A stretch of DNA of 64,000 nt from Erysipelotrichaceae bacterium 66202529 (GCA_017161075.1 CP046174.1:4340001-4404000); one strand, 5' to 3'; numbered from the stretch's first letter, positions 54,269 to 64,000 are shown. Notes: generated by a model from the sequence alone, not told the origin. Translations and numbers: made by a program.

Positions 54269-57200
54269 GTTTTTACCTCCAATTCGCCATTTATATAGGA
54301 ATTTAATTTAGATTGTAATATTTCAATTTCTAATCTCGATTGTGATAATTGTATCTTTAAATCTGATATTTCTCTATCTTGATCATTTAGCATAGTTTGA
54401 TACCTTAGTAAGTCTTTTTTCACAGTTACATCCAATTCTTGCACCGCCTTAGAAATATATGGTATGACAACTTCTGGATTTATTGCCAATGTCCCACCTA
54501 GATTTTCGACGAGTTGCGGATCTATTTCTTGCAAATTCTGTGCTATATAACCTATTGACCTTTTAAATCCCGACTTTTTAAAGACGAAGGATTCATGTTT
54601 GAATCTCCTTATCGCATCAATTCCGCATACACCAGTGTCCATAATATTCGCTTTAAGTTTAGCATCAGACACCCACGATGTTTTACAATAATAATCCGAG
54701 CCTGTGACATCTTCGTATTGCAAATAATCTGTACTGGAATCAGGATGTCCGTGATATATCTGCCTAATGTTTCGGAATCCCCCGCCAGTAACATTAGAAA
54801 CTACCACATAACCTTTTCCGTTTCTAGGCTGCACCGGAAAGTTTGATGATCCTAAAAATATATGTCGCTCCGTCCAACCGGATGGGTTAAGACCAAAATT
54901 AAGTGTATACCATGTGGCACCATTATCGCCGTTGATATCCGTTTGTCCTAAAGACAGGAATTTTGCACTGGTATCCGCCGAAAGTAATATACCTCTACTA
55001 GTACTACTGCTGTAAGCTGAGGCTACACCGCCGCAATGGTTGCTGCTAATGAACAGATCCATACGCCCATTGCCGATCACTACTTTTGTATTTTCAGTAC
55101 CGAGGCTTGTGAATGATCCCGTCAATGTTGTATTTGTTGCATATAACTTACCCGAATGAGTTACTCGAAAAGGTGCAGTGCCATCACAAGCCTGTGTTTG
55201 ACTGCCGGCATAGAACGCCCACGTACCTGCACTTTGCATTGCTGTATATTTCCCATTGTTCTCTGCAGACAGTCTTGCGGTTCCGATATCAAATCCACCT
55301 ATCTTGCCAGAGTTAGCGGTTATTTCCCCCGTCAAAACTAAATTGCCACTGGTGTCACCATACAGCACTCTGTTCCCTGTGTTGTTATAGATGGACAACG
55401 CTCCATTATTTACTCGTAATCCATTAGAATTTATCACAACACTGGTATTTCCAGCTATTTCAGATTGCGCCGGAGCCCAATAAGATGAATCGATTGCTGA
55501 ATTAGATTCACAAAGAAAGGGGCGGTTAAATGATATCCTACCTTTGAAATCACGACCATAAAGATATACTCTAACATATTCAACCACCTTGTCTTCTACT
55601 TCTACAAATCGACCAATACGGACCCATTTATTAGATACATCTCTTATAGATGCCGAACCTGTAGTTCCATCAGAATAATAAATATTTACGATATATGACC
55701 CAGCCGGATTCGTTGGTCCAGCTACGTAATCAGCATTCATGCAAAACTCTGTTGACATATAGAAGCCTTTTACCTTACGCCCGATATCAATACGCCGATT
55801 CCAGCTACTACTTGCTGTTGCACCGAAAGCAGTGGAATTAAGCCATAGTGCACGCCCGGTACTACTACCCCAAGTGGTTATTCTTCCGGCTGTACAATTT
55901 TCTGATAACGAAGATGTCCAACCATTTGAGTCGTGCGTAAAATCTGAATTTTCGATAAGATTAGTTCTGTTGTAAGAATTCTTAATATCTACTGCTAAAC
56001 TATCTACCTTTTGTGTAATCGTTGAGCTCATGCTATTTACAGTGTCCTTCGTAGCGTATGTATTACTTACCGTTGCTTCGAATCCATCGACATCTGTTAT
56101 CAACATATTTAATTTACTCATAGTTTCTGTGGATGTAGATTCTACCGATGTTAGTTTAAGAGACAGTACATCAATTGAAGACTCAAGTTGTGATTGTTTA
56201 CTTATTACTCCCTCTAATGTAGAAGTATGACTACCTATTATACTATTTATTCCAGATACAGTTTGAGTAAGACTGCTGAAACTGCTCTGCAGCTCTATCA
56301 CATCTCCGTGCGCACTAGTAACATCAGTTATCAATGAAGAAATCTTTCCCTGTTCAATAGATAAATTTGTACTTAATTTAGAAATATCTCCAATCATCGT
56401 GTTATAAACAACCGATAATGTCTGATTAGTGCCATCGACTAGTATATGACTTGATTTAATCGTTTCGGTTCCGTCATTAATTTCTTTAATAAGAGAAGTG
56501 ATATCTATCTTCTCACCAGCAATGTTTGCATTATCAGCCACCATACTATCTACTATGATTGGTCTCTGAATCCCATTATCTGTTATGCCCTTTGCGTCAA
56601 ACATCAGCTTACCGTTTGTATCCCATACATACAAATTATAATCATTAGTTGCATCTTTACCAATCTGTACTCTAATTCTGGTTGAATCACTTATCTGTAT
56701 GGTATTATCCGTCCAAGTAGACTTCCCATCATTAGAATGCACAGTTAATTTCGAAGTGTTAATATCGATACCGGTGATTTTCTCAAAGGCAAGACTTTCA
56801 ATCATAGCACTTTTTATTAATGAATTCTCTATAGTAGTGTTTTGAGCATTAAGGACAATCGTATCAGTGCTTCCAGCTATAACGTTTCCAGCAAATAGGT
56901 CATTAATTCTTCCGACACTACTTTCTAAAATGCCAACTTTACCACTTATCGCATTAAGGTCCACTATTGTCGCATATCTGATATCAGCTATCTCGGTATC
57001 TAATTTTTTCGATTTTATATATTCGATATCTGCTTCTGCAGCAGTAACTTTACCGTTTATGATAACAGAGTCTGCTTCTAATTCCTCTATAAAAGCACTG
57101 TTTGCGGTTAATTTATCTTTTATCAATACGGTATCGGTTATTAAGTCATTAATTCGTGCTCTTTCCGCGTCAAGTTCTGTAGTACTAACTTTGCTGGCAA

Positions 57201-57504
57201 TAATTATATCGAATTCAGAAATTTTATTACCTATTTCTTTTACGTCTCCATCTTGAGCCGATGGTGAAGATATATTACCAGTTACTATTGCCGAATGGTT
57301 TTTAATCATCACCGTTACACGCTCTCCGTTTTTCACAACAGTAGTAGAAGAAGCTGGTGTTAACAGATCAGAACCATCTAGTTGAACATATAGAGATGAT
57401 CCTTGCTTTACGATAGTGCCATATATGGTTGTTTCTTTTTTACTTTTATCATCAATGGTAGTTGTTTTCACAAATTGTGATATTAGGTCATTAGATAACT
57501 TCAT
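54256..57504 (-). CDS. Phage tail fibre with S74 intramolecular chaperone
   Basis: A 1082-residue structural protein: N-terminal baseplate-attachment part, a long repeated coiled coil (about 85-515), a carbohydrate-binding-like beta region (about 520-660), a shaft, and a C-terminal peptidase S74 domain (WVSDAKLKANI with Ser and Lys; FKRSIGYIAQNLQEIDP). S74 domains help trimer folding and cut themselves off. Start at 57504 has GGGGGG seven bases upstream and overlaps the previous stop (ATGA). Confidence 0.88.
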   Translation of the reverse strand: MKLSNDLISQFVKTTTIDDKSKKETTIYGTIVKQGSSLYVQLDGSDLLTPASSTTVVKNGERVTVMIKNHSAIVTGNISSPSAQDGDVKEIGNKISEFDIIIASKVSTTELDAERARINDLITDTVLIKDKLTANSAFIEELEADSVIINGKVTAAEADIEYIKSKKLDTEIADIRYATIVDLNAISGKVGILESSVGRINDLFAGNVIAGSTDTIVLNAQNTTIENSLIKSAMIESLAFEKITGIDINTSKLTVHSNDGKSTWTDNTIQISDSTRIRVQIGKDATNDYNLYVWDTNGKLMFDAKGITDNGIQRPIIVDSMVADNANIAGEKIDITSLIKEINDGTETIKSSHILVDGTNQTLSVVYNTMIGDISKLSTNLSIEQGKISSLITDVTSAHGDVIELQSSFSSLTQTVSGINSIIGSHTSTLEGVISKQSQLESSIDVLSLKLTSVESTSTETMSKLNMLITDVDGFEATVSNTYATKDTVNSMSSTITQKVDSLAVDIKNSYNRTNLIENSDFTHDSNGWTSSLSENCTAGRITTWGSSTGRALWLNSTAFGATASSSWNRRIDIGRKVKGFYMSTEFCMNADYVAGPTNPAGSYIVNIYYSDGTTGSASIRDVSNKWVRIGRFVEVEDKVVEYVRVYLYGRDFKGRISFNRPFLCESNSAIDSSYWAPAQSEIAGNTSVVINSNGLRVNNGALSIYNNTGNRVLYGDTSGNLVLTGEITANSGKIGGFDIGTARLSAENNGKYTAMQSAGTWAFYAGSQTQACDGTAPFRVTHSGKLYATNTTLTGSFTSLGTENTKVVIGNGRMDLFISSNHCGGVASAYSSSTSRGILLSADTSAKFLSLGQTDINGDNGATWYTLNFGLNPSGWTERHIFLGSSNFPVQPRNGKGYVVVSNVTGGGFRNIRQIYHGHPDSSTDYLQYEDVTGSDYYCKTSWVSDAKLKANIMDTGVCGIDAIRRFKHESFVFKKSGFKRSIGYIAQNLQEIDPQLVENLGGTLAINPEVVIPYISKAVQELDVTVKKDLLRYQTMLNDQDREISDLKIQLSQSRLEIEILQSKLNSYINGELEVKTCQA

Positions 57505-58568
57505 AACAAATCCCCCCATAACTTTGTCGTAAATACAGCCGTTTCGTTAACTATGCATCCTTGTTCGCATGGTATTGATTGATTGATAACTCTTGCTTTT
57601 ATATCAGTAATGCCAGCTCTTTTGTAATTGAGTCGAACACAATCGCCAACTCTTACTGGGCAGTATCCATGCGAATATGATAAAGTGTATTCTACAGAGG
57701 ATAATTCTCTCAGGAGCCTTTCGGCATATTCCTGTATTTGATTATTCGTTGGGTCGCCAATTAAATCTGGATCAGTTTCTCTATGAATGATTTCACGACC
57801 TCGATTGACAGTAGACAAGGGACTATTTGGATCATCATTAACGACTCTTGAATAATAATTATCTCTTCCTTTAGAATAAACGACTTCAACTACGTTTGGG
57901 ATACCGTATATGTCATGGTCCATATCAATATCTGGAAGTAGAATGGAACTATTGTCGTCGTTATATGTCCATACTGGTTGCAATGATTCAACATCCTGCT
58001 TTGGGGCGAACAGCACCCTGCCCATCTCATCAAGATCAAAAGCATGTTTTGCGTTCGCGATCAAGTCTTTAATATAAGTCAGCCAAGTATCATTGACGTC
58101 TGCTACAAAGTCACTGTATAGTTTTTCACCAGAAATAGCGGTTATTACAGGAGCTCGCATCTTGTCACGTATGATTCTATAGGCTGCGCTCATAATATTC
58201 TCTCCCTTCGGTAACGAATAACCAAGAGGTGGAGGGCTTTCTTTTAGTTCTAATAAAGGTGTATAGGCATCCATACTTACGTTACGCACTTTGCCGTTGA
58301 AACTTGATGACGGGGTCTGTACAAGATATGTCCCTAAAGGAAACTTTTCTCGAATTCCATTTTGAATGGTTATCATATAAACCCTTATATATGCTTCTCC
58401 AACCGATTCCGTAATATCTATAGTGGCAGAACCAAGTGTATCAGAATCGGAATCTCGATTTATAGTACAAGATTTCACATTATCAAGTTTTCTCATATCT
58501 CGCCATGAACTAGGGTCAACTATGTAATACTCAAAAGTTTGTTCCATTGATTCTAACCAATCAGGCAT
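57501..58568 (-). CDS. Phage tail/baseplate protein (siphovirus Gp37-like)
   Basis: A 355-residue protein between the FN3 protein and the tail fibre. Features: YYIVDPSSWRDMRKLDNVKS start, a beta-rich hub-like fold, VRVGDCVRLNYKRAGI near the end. It resembles the ReqiPepy6 Gp37-like tail proteins. Start at 58568 is one base after the previous stop and has AAGGTGG eight bases upstream; GTG codons further up are alternatives. Confidence 0.75.
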   Translation of the reverse strand: MPDWLESMEQTFEYYIVDPSSWRDMRKLDNVKSCTINRDSDSDTLGSATIDITESVGEAYIRVYMITIQNGIREKFPLGTYLVQTPSSSFNGKVRNVSMDAYTPLLELKESPPPLGYSLPKGENIMSAAYRIIRDKMRAPVITAISGEKLYSDFVADVNDTWLTYIKDLIANAKHAFDLDEMGRVLFAPKQDVESLQPVWTYNDDNSSILLPDIDMDHDIYGIPNVVEVVYSKGRDNYYSRVVNDDPNSPLSTVNRGREIIHRETDPDLIGDPTNNQIQEYAERLLRELSSVEYTLSYSHGYCPVRVGDCVRLNYKRAGITDIKARVINQSIPCEQGCIVNETAVFTTKLWGDLL

Positions 58569-58569
58569 A

Positions 58570-61110
58570 TCAAGCACCACCTTCTACTCTCGTTATGTCG
58601 AGCGTAACTGGTATGGTTAACCCAGTATGCTTTTGGTTATAATTCACTTTAACACTAGCCCAATATCCACTTCCTGATGGTTCTCGGACGTACGCATTGC
58701 CCATCCATACGGATAGACGTCTGACCGCATATAAGGTATCTACATCCGTGCTAGGTATATCAGTATTCCAAGTCGAGGTCGATCCTATTTGAGTACCGTA
58801 GTAACTAACTGGATGTTTTCGTCCAATATATTTAATTAAAGAAACATCTTGATCATTATTATCTGAAACGTCGATATTGTATGGTAATCTCAGTAATGAC
58901 CCCGCCCATGGAGGAGTCTCCATAATCGCTTCACTTGTCGTATCGAAGTTGCTCCATTCCTCATCCCATTGGATGATTGCCGCTTTCTCATTTATTGGAC
59001 ATCCCGGTGCATCGTAATATGCGATTGCTCCTGTAGCTTCCGTAATTGCTACGATACGATATCTTGCATAGTCAAGTGAAGGATGTGGGTCCGTGATAAC
59101 AGTATTAGATAAGTTGTTTATATTTGTAGTTAATTCTGTAAACGAACCGTCAAACTCACGCCTGTATACAGATAGTAATATACCTTCTATCAGCAAACCT
59201 TCTTCATCAATACAATATGGTCTGATGCAACTTGCATATATACTATCGTCATATGATATCTCAGCATCTGGTTCATAACCTATTTCAGTCCAGGATACTT
59301 TAAAGTCAAGTTTGGCCTGAGCAGTCAATCCAGAATTCATGGACACGATACATATAACTTTATATGAGACATTATTTTCTAAATCTATATCACTTGCTGA
59401 TATGGATACGTTTAATGGTCTTTCCGTATCAAAATAGGAAGAATATACTTCTTCGCCTATAGTTACTATTTTTGGATTGCCGATATAGTCAGTCGTGCTA
59501 TATGTTGCATTAGACACTATTGTTAAATGATATCCTATTGGGACTTGAGTTTTAGGATTCGCATTTGCTGAGATTATTAGTGGGAAAGACTCAATAGTTC
59601 TAATTTGAGTTCCAGCCGAATCTGTTAGTGTAAGTTCTAATGTCGGAGGGGCAAACACATCAGCCGTTCTTAGAATGGACCAGGCTCCATATTCTTTTGT
59701 AACTCCCGCCGTTCTAACGCGCCAGTGTATTTTAGTACCTTCTTTATACGACGACGTATTTATACGATATGTCTTAGTTTTGTCTTTATCACTTTCGTCG
59801 GTAGTGCCTTTTACCGTATACGTTTCTTTTCGACCATCAATTGTTAATTCAACTTCAGCATATGTCATACTCGAATTATCTTCGCAGTTATGGACCCAAT
59901 ATAAATTCAGAGGTTCTCCAGTTATCGCTGTCGTGGTCGAAGACCATGTTGTAGGTGCCGTAGGTTTCTTTCCGATCGTAACAGATTTTATCCCTGACCA
60001 TCCAGACGTTCCTTGTCCATTTACAGCTCTTACCCTGAAAAAATACGCTTTTCCTGATTCTAAACCAGTTTTTTCATATTTAGCATACTCGATACCTGTT
60101 ATCGTACTTGTTTGGTCTGAGCCATCAAAATATCTTTTATTTGTCGTGTACTCAATATCATAACTCGTTGCATTAGACACCGACGTCCATGCCAAATATA
60201 TTGACGTTGACGAAGTGGCTTTACATGTTGTGATACTAGACGGGGTAGTGGGTATCGTTTTCACAATACTTGAATAATCCGACCATCCGCCATAATTTTT
60301 GGAATTTCCGTATAAATTTATTGAACGGCACCGCACTCTGTATTCTCCCCCCGCCGAAACAGTTAAAGCATAGACGGCGCGTCTGGTTACCACAGTTACT
60401 GTACCGGAGCTAATACGTTTTGTACCCTTGTAAACTTCAAATTGTATCTGATCGGTTCTTGCATCAGGTATATTGTCAAGCGTTGCCGTAAGTTTATACT
60501 TTTCAATGCTGACTGATGGCGTAGATGGTGTTTCTGGAGGATCGACAGAAACGGAATATGTAGCAGAAACGGATGTACCACTCCAGTAAGAAGTATCTTT
60601 ACCGTTAACTTTATGCTTCTTAGATACTGGTTTTACAGTGGCTTTTATTTTGATGGAACCTTCTGGAGCGTTATAAGTAGCGTTCTTAACTTTAACATCA
60701 GACGAGCCACCATCAAACCATACTCCATCGCCTGTATCATAAGTCCATTTAACTTCATAGTGATCCAGCGTATTGATAATGGTGGTCGAAGACGAACCAC
60801 CGCTACCTCCAATTAGATTACCAACGTGAATTGGGCTCATGATACTGTTCGTTCCGCTTTGGTTCCTGTTTATTACAGCACGGTTGCCGTAAACTTCTAG
60901 AACATACCATTTTTGACTCATTACCCAAGATGGTATTGCGACTCCATTATAATACGTAGCTCCTGATTTGATAGAAACGAGATCACCTTTTTTTATGGCT
61001 CCCGAACTAACGGTAGTGTTTTTTGTATTTTCATTAAACACCCAAGTAGCAAAATGAGTGTTGCTGGTACCACTCTGCTTCTTGATTGTTAAGCTTGATA
61101 CTTTTGCCAT
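58570..61110 (-). CDS. Phage tail protein with fibronectin type III domains
   Basis: An 846-residue, Ser/Thr-rich beta protein. FN3-like repeats are clear at about 290-380 (SIYLAWTSVSNATSYDIEYT, YFFRVRAVNGQGTSGWS) and 395-480. The N-terminal about 100 residues look like a carbohydrate- or tail-binding module, and a Gly/Ser stretch links them. Probably part of the tail tip or host-contact apparatus. Ribosome site AAAGGAG. Confidence 0.85.
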   Translation of the reverse strand: MAKVSSLTIKKQSGTSNTHFATWVFNENTKNTTVSSGAIKKGDLVSIKSGATYYNGVAIPSWVMSQKWYVLEVYGNRAVINRNQSGTNSIMSPIHVGNLIGGSGGSSSTTIINTLDHYEVKWTYDTGDGVWFDGGSSDVKVKNATYNAPEGSIKIKATVKPVSKKHKVNGKDTSYWSGTSVSATYSVSVDPPETPSTPSVSIEKYKLTATLDNIPDARTDQIQFEVYKGTKRISSGTVTVVTRRAVYALTVSAGGEYRVRCRSINLYGNSKNYGGWSDYSSIVKTIPTTPSSITTCKATSSTSIYLAWTSVSNATSYDIEYTTNKRYFDGSDQTSTITGIEYAKYEKTGLESGKAYFFRVRAVNGQGTSGWSGIKSVTIGKKPTAPTTWSSTTTAITGEPLNLYWVHNCEDNSSMTYAEVELTIDGRKETYTVKGTTDESDKDKTKTYRINTSSYKEGTKIHWRVRTAGVTKEYGAWSILRTADVFAPPTLELTLTDSAGTQIRTIESFPLIISANANPKTQVPIGYHLTIVSNATYSTTDYIGNPKIVTIGEEVYSSYFDTERPLNVSISASDIDLENNVSYKVICIVSMNSGLTAQAKLDFKVSWTEIGYEPDAEISYDDSIYASCIRPYCIDEEGLLIEGILLSVYRREFDGSFTELTTNINNLSNTVITDPHPSLDYARYRIVAITEATGAIAYYDAPGCPINEKAAIIQWDEEWSNFDTTSEAIMETPPWAGSLLRLPYNIDVSDNNDQDVSLIKYIGRKHPVSYYGTQIGSTSTWNTDIPSTDVDTLYAVRRLSVWMGNAYVREPSGSGYWASVKVNYNQKHTGLTIPVTLDITRVEGGA

Positions 61111-61223
61111 TTTGATTTTCTCCTTTCTGTCTTATTGGCATTATGTAACTTTTACTAAATCTTATTGAATTTTATTGCATTTTAACGTAGAATGTGCTTA
61201 TAGCGGAAGGGTGGTAATTTGAT

Positions 61224-61475
61224 ATGAAGTTTAAATTCAGTTTAAAAAATAAGGAAGCAAGTCTGGATGCAGATATAGAAAGGTTGGTAGAAAAAAATCT
61301 TGAATATAGATCCAAACGCCCTGATAAAAAAACAAGATATCAAATTAGACAAGAGGAAAAACGAAAAAATAAGATTTTGGAACAAAAACACTTCAATCAG
61401 AGAATTTTGCAATTATTCGGCTTCTTCGCTTTCTTAATTATAATTAGCATAATTATGTCAACTTTCTTTGATTAA
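61224..61475 (+). CDS. Small basic membrane protein, cargo gene in prophage
   Basis: An 83-residue protein: highly charged, Lys/Arg-rich cytoplasmic part and one C-terminal membrane helix (LFGFFAFLIIISIIMS). It is the only plus-strand gene in the late region and is followed by a bidirectional terminator, the hallmark of a moron expressed in the lysogen. Ribosome site GGAAGGGTGG. No family recognised. Confidence 0.65.
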   Translation: MKFKFSLKNKEASLDADIERLVEKNLEYRSKRPDKKTRYQIRQEEKRKNKILEQKHFNQRILQLFGFFAFLIIISIIMSTFFD

Positions 61476-61483
61476 ATAACTAC

Positions 61484-61520
61484 AAAAAGAAGCCCGTCGA
61501 TTATGATGGACTTCTTTTAT
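61484..61520. terminator. Bidirectional terminator between convergent cargo genes
   Basis: AAAAAGAAGCCCGTC (61484-61498) pairs with GATGGACTTCTTTT (from 61505), one mismatch and one G-U, flanked by A and T runs. Confidence 0.7.
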
Positions 61521-61525
61521 TGATT

Positions 61526-62539
61526 CTATTGAATTTCAGATATTTTTTTTGTAATTCTTGCAGTTACTTTGGCATAATATAAAGCATCTTCCTTTGACAA
61601 TTTGCTGCTATCAATATCGTTGATTTTTTCCATGGTGTCTGTATACTTATCCATATATTCTGTATATTCGTCTAGCATTTCTAATGAATTTCCCGATTCA
61701 GAATATTTCTTCATAAAAACAACATAATCATCAATCAAATCTTCATAACTGTCCATGGCTTTTCTAAATTTACTACTGTCAGTTTTACTTGAAGTCTTTT
61801 TAGAATCATCTGCCGGTTTTTCTTTCGTTTCAGTTTTTTCAGTTTTTTTCTCTTCAGTTCCGCGAAATGCTACTCTCATGATTTTGAATCCTTCGTAGGA
61901 AACATCAATAGAATCGCCTTTTTTGTTTTTAGCTCGGTAAAATTTTTCAGAATTATTATAATCTACGTTAAAGCCAACATTTCTACATTCCTCGCTATAA
62001 GTTTTAAAATCGTCGTAGTTCGTATCGCCAATATACGCAATAAAGAAATTTGATGAATCATCTTTGATGGTTCCTTTATCGGATTTTGGAGTAGGCAATA
62101 AGGTGGCCGTTCCGGACTTAGGCCAATTCAATGTTCCGATTTTTATTGGAGCGTTTAAATCAATATCATAACTTTTATTAGAATCATAATAATATAAATG
62201 TAATTTATATCCTTCTTTATTAAATGCCACATAATCATCTAATTTTTCTTCTGCTTCAATAGTAAAACCTTTATCTTTACATTCTTTCACATACTTATCG
62301 AAATCGTCTTTCGTTGACATTTTTATATGTTCTGAAAAACCGTCATCAAAATTAACACCAATTTCTCCTCGTTTAGCTTTCGGCTTAGGGAGAACTTTGC
62401 TTATCCCGTTATCAGGCCATTCGAGTTCAGCTTGCTCCACTTTTTTTGTTTCCTCTTTCTTGCCAGAATCATCGCCCCCGCATCCGGATACACCAATGCA
62501 CATAACAGCACATACAAATAAAACAAGTAATCTTTTCAT
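61526..62539 (-). CDS. Prophage-encoded lipoprotein with duplicated domain
   Basis: A 337-residue lipoprotein: signal peptide and lipobox GVSGC (Cys20), a linker, then two copies of a domain beginning LEWPDNGISKVLPKPK (39-) and LNWPKSGTATLLPTPK (137-), each with an acidic, Phe/Tyr-rich continuation. A low-complexity Lys/Glu/Ser stretch (about 228-260) leads to a helical C-terminus. The repeats recall DUF6591-type lipoproteins. It lies next to the tape measure gene inside the late region, an odd place for a cell-surface protein. Superinfection exclusion is a reasonable guess, not shown. Confidence 0.75.
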   Translation of the reverse strand: MKRLLVLFVCAVMCIGVSGCGGDDSGKKEETKKVEQAELEWPDNGISKVLPKPKAKRGEIGVNFDDGFSEHIKMSTKDDFDKYVKECKDKGFTIEAEEKLDDYVAFNKEGYKLHLYYYDSNKSYDIDLNAPIKIGTLNWPKSGTATLLPTPKSDKGTIKDDSSNFFIAYIGDTNYDDFKTYSEECRNVGFNVDYNNSEKFYRAKNKKGDSIDVSYEGFKIMRVAFRGTEEKKTEKTETKEKPADDSKKTSSKTDSSKFRKAMDSYEDLIDDYVVFMKKYSESGNSLEMLDEYTEYMDKYTDTMEKINDIDSSKLSKEDALYYAKVTARITKKISEIQ

Positions 62540-62603
62540 GATATTCCCTCCAACTTTTTCATAAAGAAATTATATCATACCCTTTATTAAAATAGTATAT
62601 ACT

Positions 62604-64000
62604 TTATTTTCGTCTTTCAATTTTAGCTGCACGCACAAGAGATTTTACAGCACTAGCAACATTACTTCCATCATCATAAGTAACTCCATCGACGATAATA
62701 GATGATCCAGTAGGTAATTTATTTATTGTTTTCTCAAGACCTTTGATAGCTGAAACAACATCATCATTACTTGCTCCATTTTGATTTGCATTCATCATCA
62801 TGTTTATAGACTGGGCTTTTGACACTGTAGCGCTTAACCCTCTTGATGAATTGAACATATTATTAATAGAACTGACACTAGATGAAACGTTAGACAAATC
62901 AACAACCGGTCTTATAGTTGGCTGTGTTTCAATGTCAGAATTAATCATATTAGCCATTTTATTTATAGCGTTTCCAAGTCCCGTTCTTGCGGAATTAGCC
63001 ATATCTGAGCTAGCGGAATATGCTTTTCTTGAGTAATCACTAATTGCATTAACAAACGCAATACCGAAGTAATCTCCAATTTTGTATCCGACTTTCGATG
63101 GGGAGTGTTCATCCAACTCCTTTCTCGCGGCGCTTGCTGCTGCCGATGCCATTGCTCCAGCAACAGCTGCTGCTTTATACGTATTGGCACTAATACCACT
63201 TGCGAATCCACTTACGAGATAGGAGCCGGCATTGTAGAAATCGGTATAGTAACCTTTGATCGATGTAATAACTGTTTTCACCCCATTGACAAAAGCAGAA
63301 TTAATTTCTTTTGCTTTACTTTTTATACCAGATACAAATTCTGTAATACATTTTGTTCCAGTACTTTTAAAATTTGGTATTTTATTGTCTACACTTTTTA
63401 CGAACGATACAACTAAATCTTCAGCAGTACTTGTTAATGATGCTTTTTTACTATTAATACCACTAACTATTGCTTCGACCATATTATTTCCAACGTTTGT
63501 GAACTTTATTGATATGTCATCAAAAGCCTTTACAAAGTCATTGATTTGAATGGTGCTTAAAGACTTTATTGCATTTTTAAACGGTTCAACACCACTGACA
63601 TTAATACTGGCAGTGTTATTTATTAAAGTAACTAATGCTTGAGCACCTTTTGTAGATTCGGTAATAGAGTCTGCTTTAATACCATTGACTGCTTCCGAAT
63701 ATGATTTCATTGCTGCCCCAACTGGTGATAATTGTGTTACCATTATGGCTAATCCAGTAGCATTCGTGAACGTTCCTAACGAACCGCTAATTCCAGAGAA
63801 ACTCTGAATAACTTTAACCAACTCTTGTGCACCTTTAGCTGAGTCAGTTATAGCTTGCGCGTTTATACCTTCAACGGCTAAAGAGTATTTATTAATGCTC
63901 TTTCCGAAATCCGGTAGCTGGTTTCCAAATTCTGTTAGATTTTGTTTACCGTTAAATATCGAAAATATTGAATCAGTGCTTGGCGGTAAATTTGTAGTTA
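62604..64000 (-). CDS. Phage tail tape measure protein (C-terminal part)
   Basis: The frame is open to the window edge, giving the last about 465 residues. Evidence: a helical Ala/Ser-rich protein with internal repeats (YSLAVEGINAQAITDSAKGA versus YSEAVNGIKADSITESTKGA), the family segment DEHSPSKVGYKIGDYFGIAF, and Gly/Ala helices. Tape measure proteins set tail length and help DNA entry. Confidence 0.88.
   Translation of the reverse strand, partial: TTNLPPSTDSIFSIFNGKQNLTEFGNQLPDFGKSINKYSLAVEGINAQAITDSAKGAQELVKVIQSFSGISGSLGTFTNATGLAIMVTQLSPVGAAMKSYSEAVNGIKADSITESTKGAQALVTLINNTASINVSGVEPFKNAIKSLSTIQINDFVKAFDDISIKFTNVGNNMVEAIVSGINSKKASLTSTAEDLVVSFVKSVDNKIPNFKSTGTKCITEFVSGIKSKAKEINSAFVNGVKTVITSIKGYYTDFYNAGSYLVSGFASGISANTYKAAAVAGAMASAAASAARKELDEHSPSKVGYKIGDYFGIAFVNAISDYSRKAYSASSDMANSARTGLGNAINKMANMINSDIETQPTIRPVVDLSNVSSSVSSINNMFNSSRGLSATVSKAQSINMMMNANQNGASNDDVVSAIKGLEKTINKLPTGSSIIVDGVTYDDGSNVASAVKSLVRAAKIERRK

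Larger units (their letters stand above)
53034..64000 (-). mobile_element. Siphovirus-type prophage, late region (continues beyond the window)
   Basis: Minus-strand order tape measure, tail/baseplate, FN3 tail protein, S74 tail fibre, small proteins, holin: the late end of a Firmicutes siphophage. The left limit is placed in the gap after the ABC exporter promoter. Two cargo-like genes interrupt it. Integrase, head and packaging genes would lie outside. Confidence 0.85.

Overview
The window comes from a low-GC, endospore-forming Firmicute. Gene content and order (spoVT, the S4-domain gene, yabP, yabQ and divIC next to mfd and pth; many PTS operons; hydEFG maturases; a phiLC3-type holin prophage) suggest a gut anaerobe of the Erysipelotrichaceae / [Clostridium] innocuum kind. 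That placement is inference, because no rRNA or other marker gene is present.

Layout. 1-2.2 kb: end of an osmoprotectant ABC importer with a permease fused to its binding protein, plus the ATPase. 2.8-3.9 kb: a membrane-anchored choloylglycine-hydrolase-family enzyme with a strong promoter and operator-like palindrome. 4.3-12 kb: an eight-gene minus-strand operon (aldolase, zinc alcohol dehydrogenase, a mannose-family PTS with IIC and IID fused, SDR dehydrogenase, GntR regulator, P-loop kinase) opposite an rpiR-type regulator; it resembles L-sorbose/hexitol catabolism. 12.4-15.8 kb: an XpaC-TelA-LemA-like-TPM operon ending in a histidine-rich protein. 16.2-17 kb: a YoaP-like acetyltransferase. 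17.3-26.1 kb: a second mannose-family PTS operon carrying hexulose-phosphate synthase, hexulose-phosphate isomerase, cupin phosphoglucose isomerase and an iron alcohol dehydrogenase, opposite a LevR-like regulator and its IIA. 26.4-35.1 kb: a cellobiose-type PTS operon with 6-phospho-beta-glucosidase, a PRD regulator and a 1053-residue adenine deaminase/creatinase-like fusion.

35.3-44.5 kb is the chromosomal housekeeping and sporulation block, with metK and a small XRE regulator inserted between mfd and spoVT. It shows readable sigma-E-like and sigma-G-like promoters and two divIC paralogues. 44.6-46.6 kb: a lipoprotein gene with a repeat-rich promoter and two doubtful small genes. 46.9-51 kb: the [FeFe]-hydrogenase maturation operon (TM1266-family regulator, hydE, hydG, hydF), preceded by a leader containing an intrinsic terminator. 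51.1-52.9 kb: an ABC exporter. 53.06 kb to the end: the late region of a siphovirus-type prophage (tape measure, tail/baseplate, FN3 protein, S74 tail fibre, holin), with a lipoprotein and a small membrane protein as probable cargo genes and no visible endolysin.

The two most unusual units are (i) the beta-glucoside PTS operon coupling a phospho-beta-glucosidase to an adenine-deaminase/creatinase-like fusion, which suggests use of nucleobase-like beta-glucosides, and (ii) the PTS operon coupling sugar import to the hexulose-phosphate synthase/isomerase pair. Both functional readings are inference from domains and neighbours. Coordinates of genes include the stop codon.
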